Shown here: piece by piece, positions 8,696-17,728 of the stretch
How the letters are laid out: each line of letters starts with the position of its first letter
How positions within the stretch are numbered: the stretch's first letter is position 1
Origin: Methylobacillus sp. MM3
GTDB lineage: Bacteria; Pseudomonadota; Gammaproteobacteria; Burkholderiales; Methylophilaceae
DNA length: 64,000 bases
Direction: 5' to 3'
Assembly: GCF_001645185.1 (NCBI RefSeq)
Contig: NZ_LXTQ01000058.1
Coordinates: 1 to 64,000 of the forward strand
The notes under the pieces: generated by a model
Database searches by the model: none
What the model was told of the DNA's origin: nothing
What the model saw: only the letters and a program-made list of their open reading frames with translations
Translations under genes and position numbers: made by a program

Positions 8696-9214
8696 TTACT
8701 TGCCTTCGGCAACCTTCTTAAGGTTGGCCAGACCGGATTGGTAGATGCCATCGATTGCCTTCTTGGCCGATTCATCGTCTTCACCAGCCGGAATGGGGGG
8801 GTTCAGAACGTACTTGCGATAGTAGCGACCGAACCACTCTACCTTGGTTTCGCCGTTGCCGGCATCCTTGACGGTAATCTTGGAGTTGTAGCCGCTGACT
8901 GGCACTACGCCTTCGACGATTTCATACTTGATCTGCATATCGGCATCATCCTTGCCTTTCAGTCTTTCGAGGATCGTGCCGCCGTCTTGCAGGGTCAGGG
9001 TGCGGAAGGTTTCACCGCCTTTTTGTTCAATCTTGGTCGATTTGACGGCCGGGTGCCATTTTTCCATTGCGCCGAAGTCGCTTACTAATGCCCATACCTT
9101 GGCGGCAGGAGCCTTGATGGTAACGGTCTCAACTGACTTGAGCGGGGTGGGGCCATGCGCGGCGGCAGCGAAAGGCAGCAAAAGTGCGGCCAGAAGGGCT
9201 AGGGTTTTTTTCAT
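8696..9214 (-). CDS. MxaD-like periplasmic SRPBCC protein, copy 2
   Basis: A 172-residue protein with a clear Sec signal peptide (MKKTLALLAALLLPFAAAAHG, cleavage near AAA-HG). The mature part is a START/SRPBCC fold: VETVTIKAPAAKVWALVSDFGAMEKWHPAVKS, a glycine-rich strand TLQDGGTILERL, and a C-terminal long helix ending SGLANLKKVAEGK. This group includes MxaD of methylotrophs and polyketide-cyclase-like proteins that hold hydrophobic ligands. It is a close paralog of the gene 29 bp upstream, from tandem duplication. No methanol dehydrogenase gene is visible, so the MxaD role cannot be assumed. Confidence 0.8.
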   Translation of the reverse strand: MKKTLALLAALLLPFAAAAHGPTPLKSVETVTIKAPAAKVWALVSDFGAMEKWHPAVKSTKIEQKGGETFRTLTLQDGGTILERLKGKDDADMQIKYEIVEGVVPVSGYNSKITVKDAGNGETKVEWFGRYYRKYVLNPPIPAGEDDESAKKAIDGIYQSGLANLKKVAEGK

Positions 9215-9243
9215 GCAGATTTCTCCTGGTTAAAAATTGGTAA

Positions 9244-9768
9244 TTACTTGCCGCTTTCCGCGACTTTTTTAAGATTGGCGAGTCCCGGTTGGAACACGCC
9301 TTTGACGGCCTTGACGGCGGATTCGTCATCCTGCCCGGCCGGAATGGGTGGGTTGAGTTTGTATTTGCGATAGAAGCGCGCCATCCATTCAACCGTGGAT
9401 TCGTTGGCATTCGCACCAGGCTTGACTGTGATAGTTGCGTAGTAATCGCTGACCGGCAGCACGCCTTGGACGATTTCATATTTCAAGCGCATGCTGGCAT
9501 CGTTTTTGTCCTTGAGGCGTTCGTAGATTGTCCCGCCGTCCTTGAGCGTCAGGGTGCGGAAGGTATCGGCGCCCTTCTTTTCGACTTTGCTGGCCTTCAC
9601 CGCCGGATGCCATTTCGGCATGCCATTGAAGTCACTCAGCAATGCCCAAACCTTCGCCGGAGGCGCCTTGATGGTGATGGTTTCCGTTACTTTCTGTGGA
9701 CTGGGGCCATGGGCGGAGGCGGCGAAAGGCAATAGCAAAGCGAAGAGGATAGGGACCAGCTTTTTCAT
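9244..9768 (-). CDS. MxaD-like periplasmic SRPBCC protein, copy 1
   Basis: A 174-residue protein with a signal peptide (MKKLVPILFALLLPFAASAHG) and the same SRPBCC layout as its downstream copy: TETITIKAPPAKVWALLSDFNGMPKWHPAVKA, LKDGGTIYERLKDK, YRKYKLNPPIPAGQDDESAVKAVKGVFQPGLANLKK. Conserved Trp-His-Pro and the proline-rich NPPIPAGQDDE stretch are shared by both. A good Shine-Dalgarno (AAGGAG) lies before the ATG. The two copies and the upstream YVTN propeller form one minus-strand operon. The pair may bind related ligands in the periplasm; no enzymatic residue set is obvious. Confidence 0.8.
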   Translation of the reverse strand: MKKLVPILFALLLPFAASAHGPSPQKVTETITIKAPPAKVWALLSDFNGMPKWHPAVKASKVEKKGADTFRTLTLKDGGTIYERLKDKNDASMRLKYEIVQGVLPVSDYYATITVKPGANANESTVEWMARFYRKYKLNPPIPAGQDDESAVKAVKGVFQPGLANLKKVAESGK

Positions 9769-9830
9769 GCATAAACTCCTTAATCAGGAAGGGCAACTCA
9801 AAATTGTAACGTTTTATGCGGTAGTTTGGC

Positions 9831-10790
9831 TTACCGATTTTCGAGAATAAATGGTCCGAATGCACGGCTTTCCTTGCCGGTAGGAATATGGGCCACTACC
9901 TTGTTGGTCGCAGCATCCACAACGGTCACTTCGTTCTCCATCCAACTCGCAACGTAGACTTGGTTGCGTTCTGCGGAATATCCCACACCTTCGGGCGTGG
10001 CGCCGACATCCATGGTGGCAATCGTCCTGAAATTGGCCGTATCGATTACCGACAGGGTATCCGCTTGAGTATTGCTGACATAGAGGCGGCTGCCATCGGC
10101 ATTTAGCGCTGCGCAGTAGGGGTGATCGCCGACCGGTATCGTGGCAACCACTTTGCGACTCGCGGTATCGATGACCGATACATTATTCGACCAAACATTG
10201 ACTGAGTAGAGGCGTGTGCCATCCGGCGAGAGTGCAATGCCGAATGGGTGCGTGCCGACCGGAATGCGGCTGAGTATCGCGCCTGTAGAGGTATCTATAA
10301 ACGCGACATCGTTGCTGTCACGATTAGCGACATAAAGGACTTTTTCATCCCTGGAAAGCATCAGCCCGGCTGGTGCCTTGCTGATTTCAATTGCTCGTAG
10401 TTGCTTTCCGGAAATAGCATCGATCACCAGAATGCGGTTGCTAAACCAGTCCGCAACATAGAACGTCGATCCATCGGCTTTCGTGGTAATGCCCACCGGA
10501 CTGACGCCAGCGGGAATTTGCGTAAGGACCTTGTTCGTCTCAGTGTCGATAACGCTTACGTTGCCGCTTTCTACATTCGTAATGAATACGCGTCTTGCCT
10601 GTGGGGAAACTGCAACACCTACCGGTTTTGTGCCGACCGGAATCTGGGCAATGATTTTGCTGGACTCCAGGTCGACTACAGAAACCGTATCGTTGCCTTG
10701 GTTTGTGATGTAGGCAAGCGCCGGTGCGCCGACAGCTGGCGCGACCAGACTGAAAAAGAAGAATGTGATTAGGAGGATGCTGGAGGACAT
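9831..10790 (-). CDS. YVTN-repeat periplasmic beta-propeller protein
   Basis: A 319-residue exported protein with a hydrophobic signal peptide (MSSSILLITFFFFSLVAPAVGA). Repeats of about 42 residues follow, each with the pattern VSVIDT...KVVATIPVGxxPxGxAxxxDGxxLYVxN; seven can be counted, enough for a closed propeller. Such YVTN/YncE proteins bind ligands or act as scaffolds; some are linked with PQQ-dependent dehydrogenase systems. Here it heads an operon with two MxaD-like proteins, which recalls that link, but no PQQ enzyme is encoded nearby. The Shine-Dalgarno is poor. The function is unknown beyond the fold. Confidence 0.85.
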   Translation of the reverse strand: MSSSILLITFFFFSLVAPAVGAPALAYITNQGNDTVSVVDLESSKIIAQIPVGTKPVGVAVSPQARRVFITNVESGNVSVIDTETNKVLTQIPAGVSPVGITTKADGSTFYVADWFSNRILVIDAISGKQLRAIEISKAPAGLMLSRDEKVLYVANRDSNDVAFIDTSTGAILSRIPVGTHPFGIALSPDGTRLYSVNVWSNNVSVIDTASRKVVATIPVGDHPYCAALNADGSRLYVSNTQADTLSVIDTANFRTIATMDVGATPEGVGYSAERNQVYVASWMENEVTVVDAATNKVVAHIPTGKESRAFGPFILENR

Positions 10791-10873
10791 TGTAAAAAGG
10801 AACCCGGAAGATATGTCTTCAACGCAGTAGAGCTGGTAATAGTTGACGACCAGTTCCAGAACAATCCTTGTAG

Positions 10874-10879
10874 ATTATA
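10874..10879 (-). promoter_or_regulatory. possible sigma70 -10 box for the YVTN-MxaD operon
   Basis: TATAAT is read on the minus strand, preceded at 17 bp by a weak TTAATC in the -35 position. This would give a leader of roughly 80 nt before the ATG at 10790. Only the -10 match is good. Confidence 0.35.
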
Positions 10880-11056
10880 CGACAGCTGGGTTCATGGATT
10901 AAGAAGGACATGTCCGTGCCATTTCTTGTGCGATCAACACTTGACGACTACGATTGAAAAATCTTATCGAATCGTTGCTTGAGCACTTCCTTTTGTAGAT
11001 AGGCTTGATGCTATATCGATTCGACAGCCGTCCTTGACTTAATGGTGTCAGCCGGA

Positions 11057-11084
11057 GCTTCGACAGGTTATGACTTGTCGAAGC
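11057..11084. repeat. REP-like inverted repeat
   Basis: GCTTCGACA and TGTCGAAGC face each other 10 bp apart; G-U and Watson-Crick pairs extend the stem inward. The core resembles the TTCGACA/TGTCGAA intergenic repeats common in betaproteobacteria. It may end the minor-pilin transcript. Confidence 0.5.
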
Positions 11085-11138
11085 GAACTCAAGCTAAACC
11101 AGCCGCATTGATTATCACGGCCTGACATTCAAGGCGAC

Positions 11139-13457
11139 TCAGTTCGACTCGCAGGCGCCACTGTCCCCTTGAATTTGCATGTTGAAGGTAGTGTTCCCGT
11201 TCGGCGTCAAGCCGCTAAATACAACCTGTGTGTATTCACCTTGTGAGCCGCCAGTATTGAAGTAGTTGGTGCTGGTGCACGATGCGCCGCTACACACAAC
11301 GCTGTCCGCATTCCAGGAAAAGCTGGTATGCGTAGTGCTGCCAAAATCTGCACAGTTGTCTTTGCTGGCGGTGGAGTAATGCCAGAAGTAAAGCTGGAGG
11401 CTGGTTGCCCCAGTCAGCAATGCACCGCAAGCGCTTGTATCGTATGCACCAGTCGAGCTTGGTGTTGTAGTACAGAGATTGTTACCGCTTTCGTCCTTGA
11501 CTGTAATGTAAACGTCATTGGGATTGAGGCCGCGATTATTTGCGACGGTAATGGTTCCTTGTACTTTGGTCGCATTAACTGCATTGCAAGGATTTGAAGC
11601 AGCTGAAGTTCCATAGGTAACAGGCAGGCAATCCGATATTGGGTTTGAGGTACTTGAACTGTCATCGGGATCTATGGCTTCGGTAACGGTCAACCCTGAG
11701 TTGCTGGTGCTGATGCTGGCGGTAATGCCAGCCCGTGTATTGGCGGTGACGCCGGTGATTTTTCCGCGCGAGAACGTCGATTCCGTCGAGTTCAGCAATG
11801 CATCACTGGTCACGGTAATATTGGTTCCGTTGCTGCTAGTCCACGTAGCGAGTTTTGTGAGATTTACATCATGGAATGGAATGAGGTAGAGATATTCTTC
11901 CTTTTCGGTGATTTCGTAACCGCTGCATGACGAATGCGTACCGCCGGTCAATAACGCATTGGCAGGATCCATCTTGCAACGGATGATGTTGATCTGGTCA
12001 CGATCCATGTAGTCGATATAGATGCCTCGCACGGTCAGGTTTTCCGGAGAGGCGAGCATGGTCCATGATGACGGCAAGGCAGCCAGGGCCGTGGCAACGC
12101 CTGAAATCGTAGCATCTCCGACGATGGTGCGGCTGGTGTTGGATGTTAGCAGGGTAGCCCTGTCCGGCATGGTGCCGGGATAAGCATCGGTCAATGACAT
12201 TACAAATTGTGTGACGAATGCCGATATGTAATTGGTGTACGTTGTGGTATTGCTAGGATTGTCGGGGTCGTTAAAATAATTCGGCGGCAGGATTTGCAGG
12301 CTTTCCAGGCGCCAGTCTTCCAATACCCGTAGCCGGCCATCCACCCATGCCATGCGACATGCTTCTGCATAGAGATCATTGGTCGTATTCGCCGTTGTCG
12401 CGGTATTACTTGCTGGCGCATAGTGGTTATGATCGCTACGAATTGAAGCATTAATATCCGAGCTTGGCCGGAAAGGGTCGAATTTTCGTACTTGGGTAGA
12501 ATCCTCGTGGTGATCTCGACAACAAACATTGCAGATCAAGGGCTGATCGTTGAAATCCCCGGTTGTTTTTCTTTCCCCTCGACGTTTGCTGGTGTTGACG
12601 CTGCCTGCAATGAATTTATTGGAGCTGCTGGATAGCACTGTCGGCTCAAGGCCGAAGGGAGAGTCGGTCGTGTTGGCCGGGGCACCCAGCTGATTGCAGT
12701 AGCAATTCACGGTCACAAATTCATTTTCGCCGATCAGCTGGTTGGAGGTGTTGAAGTAGTTTTCCTTGAAGCTGGTAATAGTATTCGAGGTGGTGTCGTT
12801 GTTGCCGCGGTTGGTATCGGGGACGGGCTGGCTAACGCGCTTTAGTACGGAACCCAAGTCATGGGAGATGTCGTCATTAGCATCGGAGTAAGCCGGGTTC
12901 TTGATTTTTTGAGGCCCGCCGGTGAGATCGGGCTGCAATGCGCCAGTAGCGGCATAAGAGTCCGAAGGTGCAATGATGGATTGGAGGGCAACATTCTGTG
13001 TAGTGCCTTCCCTATCGGTCCAGAAAACCGTCACTTCGATCAGTTTCGCATCAGGAGAAGTTTTGGGGGTGGCACAATTGGAACTTGTAGGCACGCCGTT
13101 ATCGTTGCAATAGTAGAGCGAATATATATACCAGTTACGATTGAATGTGACCGTATCCGTAGGCAAAGTGTCTCCTGCGTTTCCGGCAGTGCTGCTGTTG
13201 ATCGAATCGAAATCAAAACTACTGTCGGTGCCGATAAGACCATACGAACGAAGGTCATCAATTTTCGCCTGCGCTAGGCTGGTGGCAATGCCTCTTACTT
13301 TAGCCTGATCTGCACTTTTGATGATGGCAGCATGCAGCCCGCCCAAGGATAGTAGCGCGACAGACAGAATAACTACCGTAATGAGGACCTCAAGAAGGGC
13401 GAACCCTTTTTGTAAGGCCGGGATTGGGCTATAAGCGCGCATGGTTATATTCCTCAT
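11139..13457 (-). CDS. oversized PilV-like type IV prepilin protein
   Basis: A 772-residue protein with a PilV-type prepilin start: ALQKG/FALLEVLITVVILSVALLSLGGLHAAIIKSADQ, cleaved before Phe with Glu at +5. PilV proteins are usually below 250 residues; this one carries about 600 extra residues rich in Ser, Thr and Asn. That part contains two Cys clusters (VNCYCNQLG and PLICNVCCRDHHED) and a C-terminal region with disulfide-like Cys pairs ending SGACESN. It probably projects from the pilus tip as an adhesin or assembly factor. The ATG at 13457 overlaps the pilX stop (TGATG), so the genes are coupled; a second ATG at 13442 with GAGGA before it is possible. It occupies the place where pilY1 usually sits. 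Confidence 0.75.
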   Translation of the reverse strand: MRNITMRAYSPIPALQKGFALLEVLITVVILSVALLSLGGLHAAIIKSADQAKVRGIATSLAQAKIDDLRSYGLIGTDSSFDFDSINSSTAGNAGDTLPTDTVTFNRNWYIYSLYYCNDNGVPTSSNCATPKTSPDAKLIEVTVFWTDREGTTQNVALQSIIAPSDSYAATGALQPDLTGGPQKIKNPAYSDANDDISHDLGSVLKRVSQPVPDTNRGNNDTTSNTITSFKENYFNTSNQLIGENEFVTVNCYCNQLGAPANTTDSPFGLEPTVLSSSSNKFIAGSVNTSKRRGERKTTGDFNDQPLICNVCCRDHHEDSTQVRKFDPFRPSSDINASIRSDHNHYAPASNTATTANTTNDLYAEACRMAWVDGRLRVLEDWRLESLQILPPNYFNDPDNPSNTTTYTNYISAFVTQFVMSLTDAYPGTMPDRATLLTSNTSRTIVGDATISGVATALAALPSSWTMLASPENLTVRGIYIDYMDRDQINIIRCKMDPANALLTGGTHSSCSGYEITEKEEYLYLIPFHDVNLTKLATWTSSNGTNITVTSDALLNSTESTFSRGKITGVTANTRAGITASISTSNSGLTVTEAIDPDDSSSTSNPISDCLPVTYGTSAASNPCNAVNATKVQGTITVANNRGLNPNDVYITVKDESGNNLCTTTPSSTGAYDTSACGALLTGATSLQLYFWHYSTASKDNCADFGSTTHTSFSWNADSVVCSGASCTSTNYFNTGGSQGEYTQVVFSGLTPNGNTTFNMQIQGDSGACESN

Positions 13458-15061
13458 CAATAGTCTCTCCAGCTACCGGGAAGGCGAGCGTAACCTTTGC
13501 CGCCGGTTGTGTCGCTCAACGCTTCGAACAGATTTGGAATGTAGCGCTGTTTGTAGGTCCCGCTGCTCATGTTGATATTGGTATTGGAAATAAGTGCTCC
13601 ATAGAAAGTAGGAGAACCATTGAGACTGACGTCAAGCGTTGCATGGGTGGGGCTGAATGCAAAAAATACTCCCCAGATGTATATATTCGATCGAATTTCG
13701 ACATTGCCTTCCACAACGATAAGGACAGGCTTGCTGGGGGAGCCGATATCGCCATCGGAAGCCGTGCGCAGACATTCGCCTTCGATCCAGTAGAGACCTT
13801 CGGACGCTGTGCTGAGGGAAGAGCAATCAGCATGTAAATGTCCTGCACGGGCGGCAGCCTGCTTAATGGTTTCATAGCGCTCTTCCGGTACACCGAAGAT
13901 CATCATAAATACATCGTCCGGGAAGGCTGTATCCAGCCAACGGCCAGAATCGCTGTCCTGGTCGAGTATATCGTCTTCCTCCGTAGAGCTTGGCGTGCTG
14001 ATGGCCCCATTCGCGGCAGAGCTGGGGCAGGTGCAGTTTCTGCACAAATAGAGCGACTCCCCGTTATCGTAATAATTCTGGATGATATGTACTTGCGTAT
14101 TACTGGGAACATACGCATCGACACTCGCATGGGTAGTGCTGGTGCCGGTTGCACTTGTCAGAAACCCATTGACACCAGGTTCGCCTTCGAAGCAGGTGGC
14201 TGAGGATGAGCCGACAGTGACGTTGCCTTCGGCCCAAACAGCTAGTTTGTTGGAGCCTACCGTGTCTGGGGAACTTATGCCGATATCCGGGTTGACGACA
14301 ATATTGAAATTACCGCTGCCCGTTACATTGCCTGCAGCCACTAATGGGGCTGGGAAGGAGCTTGGATCGGAGCCGGATTCATAAAAAAACACCGATTCTG
14401 TCACATAGCTTTTGCCCGATTCATCGCCGGATTCACCGCCAGCCACAATCGTCATGATCGGGTAATCATTAGGTTGCGCAGGGGTGTCGTCGCAACTATT
14501 GTCATTGTTAGCATTCCGGCACCGGGTCATTAGATGCACATAGAGTTGCTTGCCGCTAGCGGCAGAAAATTTCGTGGTGTCTGAATCGCACAGGCCGTTG
14601 GGAATGTTGTCTACGCCATTAGCGCTATTGTCATCACTATCCTTGTCCACGCACGATGTATCCAAGGAAATGACCGGGACGTTTTTAACTATCATCCAAA
14701 GGCCCGGGGTGGTTTCATCGGCGCATGGCAATTCATCCGCTAATGGGTCGGATGCCGAGCATACTTCCCACTTTACCGCGCTGGCGGCATTCAACCAGCC
14801 ATTCGTGCCGGTCGATACAACGTGAGTCTGATTATATTCAATGAAGCGAATCGCTTGCTGGGATAACGCTTCGGCCGCAGCGAAGGATTCTTCCGCCCGT
14901 TGTTTATTGGCTGAAGTCCGGGTTTCAAGTACTCCCACTTGTGCCGCAAAAACTGTAACCAGTGTCAGCAGTACCAGCAAAATGAGCGCAACGGGCAGCG
15001 TCACGGCTCCTTGCTGCCATTTAGCGCTCGTCATTCTTGTCGAAAAGATTTGGGTCGCCAT
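13457..15061 (-). CDS. pilX: PilX-family minor pilus assembly protein
   Basis: A 534-residue protein. The N-terminus has the PilX pattern: QQGAVTLPVALILLVLLTLVTVFAAQVGVLETRTSANKQRAEESFAAAEALSQQAIRF, a hydrophobic helix without a strict prepilin site, followed by a polar helix. The remaining region is beta-rich with many Asp/Asn-containing turns (DKDSDDNSANGVDN, CRNANNDNSCDD) and Cys pairs, longer than in Pseudomonas PilX (about 200). I chose ATG 15061 (MATQIFSTR); the longer frame from 15106 would run through the pilW stop. It belongs to the fimT-pilW-pilX-pilV-like operon that builds the pilus initiation complex in the inner membrane. Confidence 0.8.
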   Translation of the reverse strand: MATQIFSTRMTSAKWQQGAVTLPVALILLVLLTLVTVFAAQVGVLETRTSANKQRAEESFAAAEALSQQAIRFIEYNQTHVVSTGTNGWLNAASAVKWEVCSASDPLADELPCADETTPGLWMIVKNVPVISLDTSCVDKDSDDNSANGVDNIPNGLCDSDTTKFSAASGKQLYVHLMTRCRNANNDNSCDDTPAQPNDYPIMTIVAGGESGDESGKSYVTESVFFYESGSDPSSFPAPLVAAGNVTGSGNFNIVVNPDIGISSPDTVGSNKLAVWAEGNVTVGSSSATCFEGEPGVNGFLTSATGTSTTHASVDAYVPSNTQVHIIQNYYDNGESLYLCRNCTCPSSAANGAISTPSSTEEDDILDQDSDSGRWLDTAFPDDVFMMIFGVPEERYETIKQAAARAGHLHADCSSLSTASEGLYWIEGECLRTASDGDIGSPSKPVLIVVEGNVEIRSNIYIWGVFFAFSPTHATLDVSLNGSPTFYGALISNTNINMSSGTYKQRYIPNLFEALSDTTGGKGYARLPGSWRDY

Positions 15062-15089
15062 GTCGAATCTCGCTTCATCATGAGTCAGC

Positions 15090-15995
15090 TTACAGAACGG
15101 GGTCATTTCTCACGCGTACAACGTCCTCAACTGTTCGCGAGTATTCCGGATGTGCTTGTAGTCGACCGGAAATACTGATCTTGTATTCAAGTACGCTGGC
15201 ACCTATCGGGGTCAGGCGGGTGATAAGGAAGCTCGTAATATCGACAGTGGCTTCATCCGTCACGTTGGCCCAGATGCCATCATTACAGGCGACGGTCCCC
15301 GATTGCCAAGTTTCAACCGCCTGTTCGGTATTGTCATAACGGTAGCCGTAGTTTTCATTGCTATCGGCTACGTTGTCCTTATCTTTGTCGTAACCAAAAA
15401 TCATGCAGGTATAGGTAGTGTCTATCGCATTGGCGGCATCGGTGACAATATCCTTGGTGGTGAAAGCATTTTCGAAAATCCAACTTGACGCACCTACGGT
15501 GGTTGAAGGGAATGCGGTCGCAGATGCATCACCGGGACAGGCAGTATTGTTGCCCGTGAGCTGGGTGTTGGAATTCCGATTGGTTACAGTGATGCAGGAA
15601 TTGGTAATGTCGCCGGTAATAATATCCAGCGAAGCGGTTTTAATGACCACGCCAGCAACTACCCAATCGTCAAATTGTGCGGCAGGGCTTGTTGTGATTG
15701 TGATGCCGGTTCCCGATGCTGCACTCAGGGTCAATCCATGGGAGGTAGAAAATGTGATGGCATCGGAAGCGTCGTTCAACCCTCCGGCGCGTCGCAAATC
15801 ACGAATAATCAAATGCAGCGTGCCACGGAGCTCTTGATTCAACTGGGTCGATCGTAATGTTTCGGTGTTGGTTTTGATAGAGGATGAAATAATATAGACG
15901 AGCCCACTGAGCACAAAAATACCCAACGTGATAGCGACCATTAGCTCGATTAAGGTTAGGCCGGACTGACTACTTTTAATCCTGATTATGGGCAT
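15090..15995 (-). CDS. pilW: minor pilin PilW
   Basis: A 301-residue prepilin-like protein. The signature SSQSG/LTLIELMVAITLGIFVLSGLVYIISSSIKTNTETLRSTQLNQELRGTLHLIIRDLRRAGG matches PilW, including the conserved RDLRRAG segment after the membrane helix. The globular part contains several Cys (NSCITVTN, NTACPGD, TYTCMIF, VACNDG) that may form disulfides in the periplasm. Its 5' end overlaps fimT by 10 bp, indicating translational coupling. In type IV pili PilW joins the minor-pilin priming complex with FimU, PilV, PilX and PilE. Confidence 0.88.
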   Translation of the reverse strand: MPIIRIKSSQSGLTLIELMVAITLGIFVLSGLVYIISSSIKTNTETLRSTQLNQELRGTLHLIIRDLRRAGGLNDASDAITFSTSHGLTLSAASGTGITITTSPAAQFDDWVVAGVVIKTASLDIITGDITNSCITVTNRNSNTQLTGNNTACPGDASATAFPSTTVGASSWIFENAFTTKDIVTDAANAIDTTYTCMIFGYDKDKDNVADSNENYGYRYDNTEQAVETWQSGTVACNDGIWANVTDEATVDITSFLITRLTPIGASVLEYKISISGRLQAHPEYSRTVEDVVRVRNDPVL

Positions 15996-16528
15996 GGCGA
16001 TGAGTATCCCGGAACGTTAGCCGTGCCAGAAGGAGAGCAAATTCGGGCTCTTCCCAACCCGGACATGACTACTCTGGTTTGTTTTCCCTGTGCGGAGACG
16101 ATTTGAACATTACCCGAATTGACCGTGCCACGAACATTGTCGAAGCTAAAGTTCGCCGAAGGTGTTACAACGGTACCTGGATAATCACTTGATCCAGGTA
16201 CCACTTTTTTGATGCCGTCGATCTGACAAAGCGGTACATCATCACTGCAATCGCAATCCGCGTTTTCAATCAAACCATAGCACCAAGTAGCACCGCCATT
16301 GCTGGTGGTGAAATTGACCCGTACCGGCACATTTCGCTTGATAGCTTCCGACTTTGCGAATTGCATGCCCGAATAAATGGTTTCGGTTGCACCTTTGAGC
16401 CGGTTTCTGTCAATTATGTCCCGAAATGCCGGTATCGCTAAAGCCAACAGAATAGCGGCAATGACAATTACGATCATCAGCTCGATGAGCGTGAATCCTA
16501 AGTTTGAATTTTTGGCAGATATTCGCAT
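15986..16528 (-). CDS. fimT: GspH/FimT-family pseudopilin
   Basis: A 180-residue prepilin: [66 protein letters not shown], the helix plus the FAKSEAIKRN motif of GspH/FimT proteins. The C-terminal half has a Cys-rich stretch (NADCDCSDDVPLCQ) and ends in GLGRARICSP...SPCP. I prefer ATG 16528 because GAGGAA lies 8 nt before it; the earlier ATG at 16549 lacks such a site. FimT-type minor pilins start pilus assembly, and some (for instance Legionella FimT) bind DNA for uptake. It is the first gene of the minus-strand minor-pilin operon and is divergent from pilE. Confidence 0.88.
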   Translation of the reverse strand: MRISAKNSNLGFTLIELMIVIVIAAILLALAIPAFRDIIDRNRLKGATETIYSGMQFAKSEAIKRNVPVRVNFTTSNGGATWCYGLIENADCDCSDDVPLCQIDGIKKVVPGSSDYPGTVVTPSANFSFDNVRGTVNSGNVQIVSAQGKQTRVVMSGLGRARICSPSGTANVPGYSSPCP

Positions 16529-16679
16529 GACTCTGTTCCTCAGTTGCATTATATTGCTGGCTTAAGTCACGAATAGTACCGCTTGTCGCAGGGTATTTAC
16601 CGTTTGTCCGCAATATTGGCCGGGTTAAACGCAAGGTTTCGGGAAAACGATATGCTTCCAAAAAACGGAGGAAAGAATT

Positions 16680-17120
16680 ATGAAAACAAAGTTTAGCGGA
16701 TTCACGTTGATCGAATTGATGATTGTCATCGTGATTGTTGGCGTATTGGCAACAATTGCCTTGCCGGCCTATCAGGATTCCGTCCGAAAGAGTCGTCGGA
16801 CCGAGGCATTGTCTACGATGCTCGACTTACAACTGAGGCAAGAAAAATGGCGCGCGAACAATTCCACTTATGGAACGGAAGCTAACATTTGGACTTCCCC
16901 GCCGAATCTCGATACAAATTACTACGATTTCACTATTACGCCATCCACGGTTGGCGGCACGGCTTGGTACTATATTACTGCGAGTGCCTTGTCTAGCCAG
17001 CAGCAGGACAAGCAATACGGCGTTTCATGTACAACGCTGACCCTTAATCCAATGTACAAGGATGTCACACCTGCGAACCCTGATCCGGATAAATATCCTG
17101 CGGAATGCTGGCGCAAATAA
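16680..17120 (+). CDS. pilE: minor pilin PilE
   Basis: A 146-residue prepilin: [66 protein letters not shown], which carries the RKSRRTEA and [11 protein letters not shown] motifs of PilE minor pilins. The globular domain ends [12 protein letters not shown]...PAECWRK with a Cys pair likely forming a disulfide. A strong Shine-Dalgarno (GGAGGAAAG) lies before the ATG. In most genomes pilE is the last gene of the fimU-pilV-pilW-pilX-pilY1-pilE operon; here it stands alone and divergent from fimT across about 150 bp. Confidence 0.9.
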   Translation: MKTKFSGFTLIELMIVIVIVGVLATIALPAYQDSVRKSRRTEALSTMLDLQLRQEKWRANNSTYGTEANIWTSPPNLDTNYYDFTITPSTVGGTAWYYITASALSSQQQDKQYGVSCTTLTLNPMYKDVTPANPDPDKYPAECWRK

Positions 17121-17201
17121 CGGCAAGTTTAGGAAGCCCAAGCTTTCCGTATAGTGGGAAATGTGAAAAAATAGAAGCATTCAATTAGGGTTTCTAATGC
17201 C

Positions 17202-17726
17202 ATGATAGACCGTGACGGATATCGGCCTAACGTGGGCATCATCATCTGTAATGCCCACAACAAGGTTTTTTGGGGCAAGCGCATCCGCGAGCATTCTTGG
17301 CAATTCCCGCAAGGCGGCATCAAACATGGGGAGACGCCGGAGCAGGCGATGTATCGCGAGTTGACGGAAGAGGTGGGCTTGCTGCCTCAGCATGTGCGCA
17401 TATTAGGGCGTACACGTGACTGGCTGCGTTATGACGTGCCTTCCCATTGGGTCAAGCGCGAGTGGCGTGGGAGTTACAAAGGGCAGAAGCAGATCTGGTT
17501 TTTGCTGCGACTGGTCGGGCGTGATACGGATGTTTCGTTGCGTGCGAGTTCGCATCCGGAGTTCGATGCCTGGCGGTGGAGTGATTACTGGGTGCCGCTG
17601 GAAGGGGTGATCGAGTTCAAGCGCGAGGTTTACAAGCAAGCGCTCAATGAGTTGGTCACGCATCTCGGTGCCGATAAGGGCCCGCATTCCGGCAAGTCGT
17701 CCGAAGAGTTGCTGCGCGCTTCCTGA
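17202..17726 (+). CDS. rppH: RNA pyrophosphohydrolase RppH
   Basis: A 174-residue Nudix hydrolase. [17 protein letters not shown] is the family start, [26 protein letters not shown] is the Nudix box with the RE..EE metal site, and [12 protein letters not shown] plus [11 protein letters not shown] are RppH signatures. It removes pyrophosphate from the 5' end of triphosphorylated transcripts and so starts RNase E-dependent mRNA decay in the cytosol. It is transcribed alone, ends in a strong terminator shared with the convergent psd gene, and has the usual length. Confidence 0.95.
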   Translation: MIDRDGYRPNVGIIICNAHNKVFWGKRIREHSWQFPQGGIKHGETPEQAMYRELTEEVGLLPQHVRILGRTRDWLRYDVPSHWVKREWRGSYKGQKQIWFLLRLVGRDTDVSLRASSHPEFDAWRWSDYWVPLEGVIEFKREVYKQALNELVTHLGADKGPHSGKSSEELLRAS

Positions 17727-17728
17727 AT

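Larger units (their letters stand above)
10791..11138. other. 348-bp intergenic region without a gene
   Basis: No coding frame is convincing here. It holds a possible promoter near 10874 for the YVTN operon and a REP-like inverted repeat at 11057-11084. The side next to 11139 shows no strong terminator for the PilV-like gene apart from that inverted repeat. Confidence 0.6.

Noticed and set aside
10791-11138. Possible small RNA in the intergenic gap
   Set aside because: Only a short inverted repeat is visible; no promoter-terminator pair supports an RNA gene.
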